Assembly: GCF_016859285.1 (NCBI RefSeq)
Contig: NC_053400.1
Location: 13,902,046 to 13,966,045 of the forward strand
DNA length: 64,000 nt
Direction: 5' to 3'
DNA from: Xiphias gladius
Lineage: Eukaryota; Chordata; Actinopteri; Istiophoriformes; Xiphiidae
Under the pieces are notes generated by a model, which was given only the letters and a program-made list of their open reading frames with translations, searched no databases and was not told where the DNA came from. Shown in pieces: positions 34,791 through 47,000 of this stretch (the first letter of the stretch is position 1; every line of letters begins with the position of its first letter). The position numbers were made by a program, and so were the translations under genes.

Positions 34791-35486
34791 TGTGTGAGTG
34801 TGTGTGTGTGTCTGCAAAGAAATTTTGCTCACCTCATTTCTCAAATCATACCAATATTTGTTACACACAGAGCAAAATCATTTGTTATGGACATTATAAA
34901 GGTAAAGGTCAGTTTCCACAATATGTTTATGTCATTTATGTAAATTATAATTAAATGTAGATGATCCATATTCTGTGTATAACAAGTGCACAGAATACAT
35001 GAGGTTGTTGCGACCACAGCGAGAGTTTGTATTCAGTCAGACCACCAGGTGGGATCATAGTTACAGTATTAGGTGACAGATTAGCAGCCTCTTGTGTTGC
35101 AGTGTTGCCTTTACTTTTGAAGTTCACAAGAAGAAATGATTAACTTACTATTGCAAGAACATCTTTATAAATGTGTGTGAATCCTGTTGACAGTGTTCCC
35201 AGCAACACTGTGCAAATGCAGATGAGTTACATTTCACAAGAGATTTTTATGTTGCAAGAGCTGTTCTGCTGACCTGTAATGACTTGTGTGCAAATATACT
35301 GTACACAAACATTTCCAATCCCCAGTTCTGTCTGTTAATGTAACCATGTACGATATACCCTACTTCAGGGGCATGCTTGCCAAAACAAGACTGATATACT
35401 AGTGCAATCTCAGTGTGAAACTATTTGTTATACACATTTAACACGATTTATACATTTAAGTGCAAGGAAATTCATGTGATTGTAAT

Positions 35487-35880
35487 GGATTTGAAATGAA
35501 GCCACCAAGATGTGATTGAAGTTTAGACTTTCAGCTTTAATTCAAGGGATTTACCAAAAGCATCGTATTGACCGTGTTAGAATAACTGCCATTTCTATAC
35601 ATAGTCCCTCATCTTCAGAGGCTCAAAAGTAATTGAACAAAGTAACACAATTATAAATATAGGGATTATTTTTAATACTTGGATGAACATCCTTTGCAGT
35701 CAATGACTGCCTGAGGTCTGGAACCCATGGACATCACCCAAATCTTAGTTTCCTCCCTTGAGATGCTTTGCCAGGCCTTGACTGCAGCCGCCTTCAGTTG
35801 CTGCTTGTTGTGGGTCTTTCTGCCCTCAGTTTTGTCTTCAGTAAGTGAAATGCATGTTCAGTTGGAATGAGGTCAGGAGA
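35487..35880 (-). mobile_element. Tc1-like fragment (C-terminal end), separate insertion
   Basis: This resembles the left portion of the Tc1-like elements at 28797 and 33717 (AATGGATTTGAAATGAAGCC, CTTCAGCTTTAATTCAAGGG, CAGCCGCCTTCAGTTGCTG). It has many more differences and a small insertion (ATTTACCAAAAGCATCGTAT). It starts abruptly at the end of duplication unit 2 and ends where il4r-like exon 3 sequence begins. It is an older or independent insertion. Confidence 0.7.
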
Positions 35881-36174
35881 TCTGGGCCTGATTCATATTC
35901 TGAAATTTAACAGACATTAATACACAGGTCATTGGGAGGAGTTACTATGTCGACTATTTAAGAACTGTGTGCATCACCACTGTACTGTATGTACCAGAGA
36001 GAGGTAATACCGTTGAAAGGTTTCCCGTAATAAAAAGCACATTTCAACACATCCAGTTACGAAGTCGCCTGAAACCCAACATGTTCCTTATTATCTTCAG
36101 TTGAATGCTGCCAACTGGGGCACAAATAGAGATTTTTTTTTTTTCACATTTAAAAATCACCTCTTAATCTCCAT
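35878..36174 (-). pseudogene. Remnant of il4r-like exons 1 to 3 (older paralogue)
   Basis: Three pieces lie in the right order on the minus strand. An exon 1 copy at 36161-36174 reads ATGGAGATTAAGAG|GTGATT (MEIKR; il4r has MEINR). An exon 2 copy at 35995-36068 has both splice sites kept (CAG|GCGAC and CTCTG|GTACAT) but an in-frame TGA after NWMC. Part of exon 3 lies near 35878-35907 (GATCTGGGCCTG). The divergence is much larger than in the 4.9-kb repeat. The remnant is non-coding as it stands, and is the 5' end of an old tandem il4r paralogue. Confidence 0.65.
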
Positions 36175-36790
36175 TTTCTCAAGGGGCAATGACATTCAGT
36201 CACGAGCACCTCCGGTTTTCAGGGATTTGATGAGGACGTTTACACCAACGCCACTGTCCCACAGTCTTCCTGTTTCAATGGGTGTGCGTCACATTACGGG
36301 GCATTTCCATTTTAAAGCAACGAGGGGTCAAGAAGTTTATCTTTTTTGACTTCAGTAATACCAAAGCCGGTTTTACAAGTTTATAATGGAACAATGGACG
36401 TATAATATTTCAAAACGTAATTTCAATTATTATCATTTTTCTTTCTAAAATAAAAAGTATAAGGATAAAAATTTTAAAGGAAAAAACAATACATTGCACG
36501 GACACACTAAATACATCAATAAAAAACAAATGGATGAAAAGGTGTCACAAAATTAAAAAAACAAAAACAAAAAACATAAAACAAATAACAAACACATAAG
36601 GTAACATGGGATATAGTTTAATGATTGAATGTAATGGTGGTGGCTATTTTTGCAGTTAATACTGTATTTCCCGATACTCCCGATAGGCACATCGGCGTGC
36701 AGCTAGACTTATAAAGCCTTATTTTGAAAGCCCCGACCGGATGTAACGGGTACCCTCTCGTCTGACCGCTGCTGCAGTGCGGAGATTAAA

Positions 36791-39700
36791 ATGTCTAACG
36801 CCGGTTTGGATAAGTCCTCGCAGGTATTAAAGGCCTGGATCGCTCTGAGGCGGCTTGACAAAAACGGTTCGTAGGTGTCTGCGAAGTTGTTGTTTTTTCT
36901 CTTTTTCTTTTCCTTTTTCTTTCTTCAGTGATTAATTATTTTTCAGCCACGGATGTGCCCGGTCTGTGCGTCCGTGTTCATGGCAACCAGCCCCTTTAAC
37001 CCATTGAAGACCACATGGAGATTTTTGCGCTCGTCTTTTTTTTCCTCACACCGCGGCAGAAATCCAGCATACACACGTTTTTCCTAACTGTGCATGAAGT
37101 TTTTCTCTTTCCCACAGCGAATGGGCAGGTGTAGCCGGTAACGCTCCTATCCGTAAATAGCTAGAGAGGATGGCGGCAGCTGCATCTGACTGTTGAGTGT
37201 TATTAGCACATCTCCGACTTTGTTAAGTGATTCAAAGATGGAATGAAACGCCTTTTTAATCTGAATATGGCATTACTGTAAAACAAAATTATTGCTTCCA
37301 GCTACCTGGTGGGTGTGTGTGTTTGGGGTTGTAACTTATAGCTTTCCTTTTTTTCATAAAAAACATTTGTCAAGGCTTCATAGATGAATAATAAACCATT
37401 GATAAGCACAGCTTTGGCCACATTGTGAAAAATCTCTGGCCGTCAAGCTATTAATGAATGCACAAGTCTGCAGATCTAAATGTTCATATGTCACTTATAA
37501 CGGGTGACGGACTGTCAGTTCTGCACTTACACGTGTTAATAAAGTCATTAATAATGGGTCATGAGTTTCCAGTGTCTAATGAGGAATCAGAAACACTTGC
37601 TATGTCACTGGCATGCAAATGTTAACAGATAGACAAAGATTTTTTTTTAAATAATCCATCAAGTCTGCAGATATAGATGTTCAAATTCCCTCCTGACATG
37701 TTCAAAAATTTATAAAATACTCTGTTTTGAACAATATTTTTTTTTGTCTTATGTAGTGTTTCCAGAAAAAAGCTCAGTTATCTCTTTTTAAAATTACATC
37801 TACTCCTTCTCCCTCATTGAAAAATACAGAATCAATGAAGAACACATTTAAATTTTAAATGCTAGACACAAAATGTCTCCTACTTGACTGCAAAGTCCCA
37901 TTCTTAGTTTATGTGCCCTGGAGGTTTACAGTTTTCACATCGCACTCGTCTAAGTTTCATACTTGACCATGATTGGCTTCTAAACTAGCTGTGGAGGGAG
38001 GCTTTAATAAATGGGCTTTTGTCCCGACGCCCTGCAGCACTTTTCCTTCAGATCTGAGGTCAAAATGTCAATTGAAGAGGTTTATCTGCGGAACATAAGA
38101 GCTAAAAATCAAAGAAATCAAGTCTCCAGGCACATGGACCTAAAGGTTGCTTTCAATAATGGCCTGACCTATTGAGAATTTGAAAATTATAATTGAATCA
38201 TCAATTAAGCCATTAGTTACAACGCATAGACCCTATTTAAAGTGTGACATACTAGAAAGTGGTAGCACCTCATGTTGTATGTGTTGTAGATGAAAAAGTG
38301 GTGGCTCTTCGAGAAGTGTCCTTTCCCCCGGCGGCTGACGTGGCCATGATTATTCAGGTGTGCAATTGTTCCACCTGTTGCTTGTATATTTTTACCTGCA
38401 CCGTATGTAATTACCCCAAATGTACTGGCTTTTAACAATCTCAGTGCAAATGTACCATTTATACATCTTTCTGTACACCCATCCATCCATCTACCCATCC
38501 ATCCATCCATCCATCCATCCACCTTAAACACTCAGTTCTGACTTTCACATTTAAAAGTCAGAATTTTTAAATTTTTATTTTAAATTTTGTATATTTTGAT
38601 ATGACATCTTTTATATTGTTTCTCTTTTCAGATCATCACCACTACCTTTGGGCTGAACTCTCCTGATGTAATATTCAAGGTACCACAACTCATTTGCCCT
38701 CACACATACTGTATGTCTAGAGAATATTATTAAAAAGAAAGAAAAATCTGTCTTTGTTTGTAGCTGAAACTATCAATATGGGGTTAGAGGTCTAACAACA
38801 GTGAGCTGGGTAACTTTTGCTTTCGTTTGTGTGCAGATAAGGAACCACCGTGGCTGTTTGATCCCGCTGAACAGCTCGATCCCTGCCAACAGCAAGCACA
38901 TGTAAGGAGTCTTGACTGTAGACATTGAGTTCTATATTTCTACACATCTATTCAGTGCATACTCCATTTATTAAGCACTCATTCATGTTAACTGTTGGCA
39001 CTTATTTTTCACCACAGGCCCTATGTGCTTGAAGTAGCCAAGATCTTTCAGCATGGTAAGGGCCTGGATCAACATCTGATCGCTTTGACGGCGTTTTCTT
39101 GAACTGTGGGTTAAGATCTGGAGAGGGGCTTGTTCCTTGGGCCTCTACATTTCACAACACTGTTAATACAGTAGTTTGATATTTTGGGAAATACACATAT
39201 TTGTTTTCTTTCGAAAAGTTAGATGAGAATATTGGTACCACTCTCAAGTCTGTACGATAAATGTAAGGCTTTTTAAGCATTGGGGCTGGAAACAGGGGGG
39301 CACAGCTAGCCTGGCTCTTTACAAAGGTAACAAAATCTTCCTACCAGCACCTATGAATCTTATAATTTAACGCACTATATCATGTTTGTTATTGAATTAA
39401 TTGTTTTTACACTTTGATTTTTGTTACGCGTAAGCAAACAAGATATGAAATGGTAATTGATAAGCGTTAGAGTTGCTGGTAGGTGGAATTTATTACACAT
39501 GGACAGAGCCAGGCTAGCTGTATCCCCCTGTTTCCAGTGTTTGTGCTAAGCTAAGCTAACTGGCCGCTGGCTGTAGCTTCATATTTATTTTACAGACATG
39601 CAAGTGGTAGGCGATCAATCTTCGAATCTAACCCAAAATGTCAAACCATTCCTTTAAACTACTTACAGCTTAAGTCAACGTGTTGAGGGTGGCGCAATCA

Positions 39701-41661
39701 CTGGCAGAGTTTTGGGTTTGATTTCTACACTGAGGCCACTCAAAATAAATTCACAGCTTACAGCTGTAAGATATGTCTACTAAATTGGATTACTGCGACA
39801 ATGACAGTCAAGTACTATTTTATATACTATAAAATAGATACAGGAACAGTCCGTTTGATAAAAAAGATGGCACATTTTCCTGTTCAAATATCCCCTTTAG
39901 ATACATAAATCCTGGTTTCAAAAATATTTAAATACATTTTTGGTTACAAAGGTGGAGAAAAGGCAACACAGTATCACAAATCATTGTTCGTGGCAAACCT
40001 TGTGTCAAAAACTGCTAAAGTACACATGGTAGTTGCTGCAGAAATGTAATAGTACTCCCCCACTTGTGCCTGAATCATACCATACCCATTTTTATGCACA
40101 TTACATCAGTGAAAACATAAATTCAACCCGAGGAAAAGGCAAATTTTTAGTATCTGTTATTTTTCTGTTCCCAGTGTGTCCAAAGCCCAGAACCATTCCC
40201 ATGACTGTGATCAACAAGAGCATGAAGACCAGGCTACAGAGTATTGACAGAAGGGTACGACACAGGATAATTAACTACTAGTGCTTTGGTCATGGTACAG
40301 AATGACTGGTTCACACTAATACAATACTGATGCATTTATTCAGCGGTGCAGGCCCACAGTAAAATGCCTCATTAATTAATAATGTTAAACTCTATTTCTC
40401 CTAAACAATCAACCAAAATTGGCAATTTAGTAAACTTTAAAGGGTCAGCGATGAAATTATCCAATGCAGAAAAATATAGCAATACATTTTCTCAGGTAAG
40501 GTGGAACGTTGTCCTTTTCCCTCAATCCAGTGAGAAATTAATGTATTAATCGTTTGTTAATCATTTTGTGGTGTTCAGAGTTTTTAAGATATTTTGATTT
40601 GCTCCTGAAAATTTAAGTTGGAGTGGATAAATGAAAATAAACACGCCAAAAAGAACATCCAAAGTCTGACCAGAATAAGCAGAACTTTTCTTGTTAAAGG
40701 TTTAGACTCTTTTTTCATCAAAAGGTTAATGCAGTAGTGCAATTTTTTTTTTTTTTTTTTTGACCAGCACGCTCATGTTTGCCTTTTTTTTGTGTTAATA
40801 TATTCATTCCTCTTTTACCTATGTACTGTTTCTTCATGCTATTTTCATTTTGTCTGGACCATAACGCTATTTTTTATCACCTGTCACAACATGAATTTAG
40901 ATTCCAGTGTTTTATTACAGATTCAGAGAATGGAGGACCTTCTGCCTCAGATCAAACTCAGGCGCAATGAAAAACTTGGCCAGGTATTTTAACGTTCCTC
41001 TAGGCCTTTTACAACAGTGGACACAATGCTAAACATAGCACAGCCATTCTTATAAATGTAACCCTGGCCACTTACTTTTTTGACTGCATTTATTTATTTA
41101 TTTACTTTGAAAATGTGACAGTTTGAATGGGATACTTTTTGTAATAATTAAACAGATTATTTGTACATCTCTACATCCCCCCTGACCCTGGCCTCTCTGT
41201 CCTGTCTCAGGAGATTGAATGTCTCAACCAGAAGCTGAGGTTTCTTCAAAAGAGAATGGAGGTGAGAGAGTCTGATTGAACCTAATAAGCATGCAACAAT
41301 GCAGCTATGATTTTAAGGTACTTCAGAGTTCAAGGCTTTTTGTGTGTGCCTTGTATCTGATATGGTAATTGTGGTTCAGTGCAGTTATTATGTCTTTGAC
41401 TAACAAGCATACCTTCCTACCTTCTTACAAATTTACTTATAAAACTGAGGTCTTCCAGACAGCAATTTTAACTTTTTATCTAATTAACAAAGCTTACATT
41501 TAGCCATTTTATAGAAAAACATACTTGAGTATTTAATTGTAGTGGTCTCAGAAACACTTCCAAGGAATGTTTTCATGTAATCTCCAAACTGTCCTGCTCT
41601 GTTGCAGGTTGCAGATTCTCGCAGCTGGAAGGGGGGGCTGACCAAAGCTCCTCTTTGGTAA
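36791..41661 (+). CDS. Unrecognised 143-residue protein with C-terminal coiled coil
   Basis: Eight small exons join in frame with clean GT-AG borders: 36791-36823, 38632-38679, 38837-38901, 39018-39055, 40175-40254, 40921-40983, 41211-41261 and 41608-41661. The protein starts [11 protein letters not shown]. It has a compact non-helical-looking half ([52 protein letters not shown]) and then a predicted coiled coil (about residues 77-124: [37 protein letters not shown]). It ends GGLTKAPLW. The regular phases and intact frame over 5 kb argue for a real, conserved gene. I do not recognise the family. Its start codon follows a GC-rich stretch (36660-36790) that looks like a promoter. AATAAA lies at 41815. 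Confidence 0.75.
38469..38521. repeat. (CATC)n microsatellite
   Basis: A run of CCAT/CCATC tetranucleotide units with one CTAC interruption lies in the first intron of the 143-residue-protein gene. Confidence 0.9.
39168..39655. mobile_element. Foldback MITE with long terminal inverted repeats
   Basis: The left arm reads GTTTGATATTTTGGGAAATA, TTAGATGAGAATATTGGTAC, GGCTGGAAACAGGGGGGCAC and AGCTAGCCTGGCTC. The right arm holds their reverse complements (GAGCCAGGCTAGCTGTATCC, CCCTGTTTCCAG, ATTTTACAGACATGCAAGTG, AAATGTCAAACCATTC). This is a very common non-autonomous fish element. It lies between exons 4 and 5 of the 143-residue-protein gene. Confidence 0.8.
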
Positions 41662-41814
41662 ACCACCACCCACATTTCCAGCCATTTCAGAAGACACAAG
41701 CCCTCTTTGGGACAATGCTTACTAAAACTCGTCATTCACTGCAGATTTCATCATGTCACTGTGTGAGGATGGATTATGATGCTGATGGCCCTAGGTCAAA
41801 CCTTGCTTATGTTG

Positions 41815-41820
41815 TAATAA
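41815..41820 (+). terminator. Poly(A) signal of the 143-residue-protein gene
   Basis: AATAAA lies 154 bases after the TAA stop and is followed by a GT-rich stretch (GTGTGTCC, TTGTGTTT), the usual downstream element. Confidence 0.65.
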
Positions 41821-41839
41821 AGTGTGTCCAACCACATTG

Positions 41840-43720
41840 ATCATTGTGTTTAAATTTCAGATACGCCTGTATTTATCAACCTTCGTAGACTGACGCTACA
41901 GAGGTCTCTAAAGTACCAGCTTGAGAGTAAAAAAGTTGTTGGCTGAGTGTGAGCAGTAAAACATTTAGCAAGAGTTTACTCCTTCTCACAGCCGAGTGTA
42001 AGAGTAACTTTTAAGAGCAACTCTCAAGTGATCAGCCTATCTGTTATATAGATTAACCTTACATCTGCCGCATTGAACATTCTTAAAAAAAATCCTTATA
42101 GTTTATTCATTGGTTTGTTATTCTGCAAGAGCATGCATAATTAAAACTGTTTAAAAAGATGATTTTATTTGTGTGAAATTGTTAAATTTCTGGGAATAAT
42201 TAACAACAATGTACTATATTTATAATATATAAATATACAAATAGGGACAAAATAAGCTGAGATCGGCTGCGGACTTAAATTTTTACTTTCAGCAGTTTAA
42301 TAAATACAGCCCTTGGACATGAGACCTTTAAACTGGGAACATAAACATCACAAAGCAATACACATTTTATTTTCATAGAACTACGTGTGCAAGAATCTGT
42401 TGCTGAGGTTTTACTACAACTGCACATATTGATATATATTTTATTATACCATACCGATGGTAAACCTCAGAAACATTCTTCCTACAAAGCAATTTATGGC
42501 CTGTAAAACCAGAACTTATAAATATTTTTTCTGCTCAAAAATGTAGTGAGAATTATATTGGTATAATTTAGGAACAACATATTTGTCACACCTTTGCATC
42601 AGGCCTTACTAGAACTTACTATGGCAGCCAGCCTATGGTTTGTCTAACTGATGATTGACCAATGACCACATGTGACCTGTGATGTAACCTAATGTTGTTT
42701 GCACCATTACATTAATTAGTTAAAGGAGAGAAACCGAGATGGTCTTTTCTTTTTTCTATTTTTAGGTTGTTTTGCAACCAGCCTATAGGAAACAATAGAG
42801 GAATAGTTGCCATGTTACAATTCTGGGACTGGATGCTTTGCAGGACTTAGCCCCCAAAGTGGATCCTTTAGTGGACTGGTTTGACATGCCCCTAATTTGG
42901 ATGTTAAATGTATTTTCAGCCAGATGCAGAATTAATACCCGTTACACCACCTGGGTATAGAGCCAGTGTTGGTCCTGGTATACAATATGGTATTTGTGAA
43001 GCCTTTCTTGCCTTGTACTATGAAGACTGCCAATTACAGTTTCAGAAAGTGTACCAGATGTCGAAATATATGCAGCGGCAAAAATGACTGTGACATGTGA
43101 TAAGATGAGAGAGTGCAATTTATCTGTAGAAATAATTTTAATGGTCAATCATTATCGGTACATGATTCTGAAGATGTTTTCTGATTTCATTGTGGAGTAA
43201 TCTCTATTTAACAACGTCCCTTTATTGTGGTTCTGTGTCAAAAAGTTCAGTATTGGTCAGTGTTGTCTGAAATCTCTTCCTCATTCTCCCTATTAAACAT
43301 TTAGCTGTTTATAGTGAACAGTAAATTTCCAGACACCCCTGAATCATTCTCTTATAACTGTAATTTACACATATATCTAAGGCAGAGTTTTGCATGTTGG
43401 GATTTACAGTATTGTACGTGCTATGGACACTACATTTTTCGTTTCATTTTGGAAAATTTTCAGGGTGCTTTCTAGTGCAAAAGTTTTCAGACACAAGAGG
43501 ACAGTGAAATCAAAATACATTTTACAGGTTCTTATCCTTTAAAAATGTTTAAAAATGTTTAAAAATTATTCCCTTTGATAATTTTTCTACTATATGTAAG
43601 TGAAAACAATGCCAATAAAAGCATTCTTAAAAAGAGAACAGAATTTGAACTTATTACACGATTTAAATACTTTTTTTTTTTACTGCCAATCTTCTAATCC
43701 ACATCACAGACTATATTATC
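41840..43720. other. Intergenic stretch, nothing recognised
   Basis: AT-rich DNA between the 143-residue-protein gene and ddias. I see no conserved coding frame, RNA gene or clear repeat. Confidence 0.5.
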
Positions 43721-43726
43721 AATATC

Positions 43727-43797
43727 CAGTAGGTGGCGGTAACGCACCTACAAGCTGAGTCGTCAACCGTCAGCAAATCAAAACTAAAGAAGAAGAA
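43727..43797 (+). repeat. AGTAGGTGGCGGTAA-type dispersed repeat in ddias upstream region
   Basis: CCAGTAGGTGGCGGTAACGC, then a middle with CGTCAACCG, then AAGAAGAAGAACG is the form of a widespread fish repeat. It ends about 245 bases before the ddias start codon, within the likely promoter. Confidence 0.55.
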
Positions 43798-44041
43798 CGT
43801 AGTGTCGCAGAAGAGTGATTTCTGATAACTAAGGAGACGTTAAGATTCATCTTTTTTATTTATTTATTTTTTACATTTCACATTTGGTATTCATTAATAA
43901 TTGTTGGAACCAAAGCTGCTACTGTTACTGTTAAGTTAATATAACAGCCGTGCGTTTCGTTTGAAGTCTCGGCTAGCCCGCGGTTAGCCTGCTAGCCGCA
44001 GCCAAGTGCCCGTGCCTCAGATTAAGCTCTTTGCAGGCTAA

Positions 44042-47000
44042 ATGTCTGCTAGACGGGCTCTGGTAGAGTGTGCTGTGTTGTCTGTGCGAGATACCTGTGT
44101 GTTTTATCCCTGCTGTAAAGGCTGCCTCTCAAGGATTGATGTTGAGCAGCAGGACACGACGAGGTAAAAAACACAAACAACCAAGCTAAAGGACTAATTT
44201 GTTTCACAAATGAAGAGGAAACAGTGGGTCTTTTGAAAGCACTTTCATAACTTCACTGTGACTAAATACCCTGTAAACTTGTCCAAGTTAACTGAAAATG
44301 AATGCCAATACTTTATTATGTCCCTGCCAAGTTCATACAGAAGCAGCTGTGTAAGGGTTGTATTTGAATGAGCAAAAAAACTGAAAATGAATTACTTCCC
44401 TCACTGATTTATGTTACCCAGAAAAACGCAAAACCTTTACCTACAATGCAGATGAACTCGATATAACTTTGTCTCACTCGCTTACACATGACACACCTTC
44501 ATCTGTCTTCTCTGTGTACCCACTGTAGATGCAGATGCTCCAAGTGTGGTTACAGCTGTCTGAGGGAACAGGTTGAGTACAGATATCGTCTCTCACTAAA
44601 GGTGGCCCGGGACAGATGCATATTTGGAGTAACAGTATTTGGAACCTGCTTGAACCCATTCTTTGGCATTCATGCAAGTGGACTACAGAGGTGAGAGAAG
44701 GAAATTATTTTTTAAGCAACTCCGCGTTTTTGCAATTAAATTAATCTGTTGATTAATTAATGTATTCTTTGTCAAAATCCGTCATATCCATTTTAAGCAT
44801 GCACATCCCTTTCAGCTTAATTTCATTGAAGGAAATTTAAAGGTATCTTAAACATTCTCTAAGTTCAGCAGTCAGTTCCCGTTGCTCTATATCTGAAGCA
44901 CAACATCATTCTCTGTGTTGAACATTTAGGCCACGTATTGAACATCGTACATACACAAGTCTGGTTTTAATGAACTTATCAGTAACTATCTGACATTATT
45001 TTTTGTACCAGTCTCGGTGTATATACCTCCATACTTACAACAAGATAGACCTGATCTGCATGCAGCATTATTCCTGGTATATGTTGCAAGGTTTTCCCAC
45101 AGGACATGGTTAAACAGAGATAGTAAGCCACCCATGTCTTGACATATCTTGTCTTATTATCAGTTTAGTGAAAAGCAGTGTGCATTTTTGTTAAGTTTGT
45201 GATTTTGTAGGTTGGTGGAGAACTCAGATGGATCACTTGGAACATCAACCAGAGCCACACTGTTGGCGAAGGCTGTGGAGGACTGTTTCATTGGCAGACA
45301 TTTCATCTTTGGTGTAAAGGTACTATTGCTATTGGGTATGGGATATTTCAATGGCTTATGCAAAATTTGTCAGTGTCTGTACCGTATTGACTGACATAAA
45401 TATACTTTTGTTTCTGATTAAATTTAAGATGATTTTTATGTATATAAAATACTGTTTTCCCACCTTAATTAGTCTAATAACCTTAACTAGTCTAGTCATT
45501 GTTTGCACTCTTGGCACTTTTGCAACAGCCAGTAAGTTGCCAGAATTTTCCATATTCTGCCCTTCTCCTTCTTTCCTGGTAAATCCAACTAGACAAGTAC
45601 TGCTAATTTATACATGTATTATCATCACACAAGTTAGATGATAAGTGAAATGCAGACAAATGTTAGCTAAAAAAACCACAAACTTGCCAGTTGGGAAACC
45701 CCACCAGCCTGGACAGTGGTAACAGTACAGTTCTGTGAAAATTCAGTGAAATTCCAGAAGACAGTGGTGAATCCACAGTATCTTACAATTTGTGAAAAAC
45801 CTGTTGATCGGTTGATTAATTTTTTAATCCATTTTATCCTAATCTATGTGTTTGTCTATTTATATTTGCTGATACTGAGTATGTGAGCTAGGGCTGCAAC
45901 TAATGATTATTTTCATTATTGGTTAATTTGCTGATGATTTTTTAGACAATCATTTGGTGTAACCAATCGACTAATTGTTTTGAGGTCTAATTTGAACAGT
46001 ATGTCCTAAATATGTGTATTATATAAATTTAATTTGCTTTTATGCTGCTTTATCTCAACCAACCCTGGTCTTGTCTGTATCCTTAAGGTAAGCAGAACAG
46101 AAAGTGGGCTTTGGTTTGGAGGGTCTGTTGCAAATGGCTCCAGCAGTAAAGACACAGTCCAGTATATCGCAAGTCAGATGATTCTCCCCAAAGCTGCAGG
46201 CCTGGGAGGCTGCACAGTGGTCAGTTATTATCGGATCCTTCTTCAGAAAGCTGCAGAGTATGAGCTCGGATCTACTGGTCCCAGCAAACCCTGCAGACCC
46301 CCAGAAACAACCCTGCTGCTGATTCATCATCACTCTTTAGCCAGTAGCTTCAGTAATGCCACACTGTCTGCCTCAGGTCTTCTTTCCCAGTCACTGCAAA
46401 GGTAATGCAATTAAGGAGCTACTGATAAATATTGCTTTCTATGTGATAATTCTCAGTATTGTATATCAAGGGCAGAGTCTGTAGGGGGCAGAAACAAATC
46501 ATGAACGGATGGGAGGTAGTGAGAATGACTTAGGAAATTTGAAATCAAAGTAAAAACAACACAAATTTTTAACTGTGCCTCAAGATTTTCCTCACTGGAA
46601 CGTGCTCTTTGGAGCGGAGGAAAATATAAATTTAAGGCACTGAAATTTCAAAGAATAAACTTAAAGATGTTAAAACAGGAGATGAGGCTATCTCAGCAGG
46701 GACAGTCCAGCATGCCTATACTGACGTCGTGTTTATGTACTGTAACACTCTTCTCGAACCCACTTTAAGTTTTCTCTTTGTCCTTCCTAAATAATGTGAA
46801 AACAAGTCTAGTTTTACATGTTTTTATTTTTCACATCTGCTTTTTCAAATTTTTCTTACTTTTGTGATATATCTTTTTTTTTTTTTTGGTAGATCACAGC
46901 ATGAAGACTGCACCCTTACTCCGACTCCTCCATGGCAACAGTCACTAGGACTAGTTACTTCATCAGCGGAGCAGGAGGAAGGCTACAGTACCCAGGACAA

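Larger units (their letters stand above)
30866..35486. repeat. Tandem duplication unit 2
   Basis: This is the second copy of the block at 25642-30563. It begins with AGGCTGATGATGAG inside the transmembrane exon and ends where GTGATTGTAA joins a different Tc1-like fragment. The near identity of introns as well as exons points to a recent duplication or gene conversion. Collapse or false duplication in the assembly must be excluded, but the structural differences (33334-33362 and both junctions) argue for a real second copy. Confidence 0.9.

Noticed and set aside
30866-35486. Possibility that the second il4r unit is purely an assembly artefact
   Set aside because: Not fully excluded, but the unique junctions, the fold-back insertion and scattered substitutions in both exons and Tc1 sequence make a simple false duplication unlikely.
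36101-36349. 82-residue plus-strand frame beginning MNAANWG
   Set aside because: It overlaps the old il4r exon 1 remnant on the other strand and has no splice or family support.
38217-38531. 104-residue minus-strand frame with GWMDGWMG
   Set aside because: Its start is translated from the (CATC)n repeat and the remainder is intron sequence.
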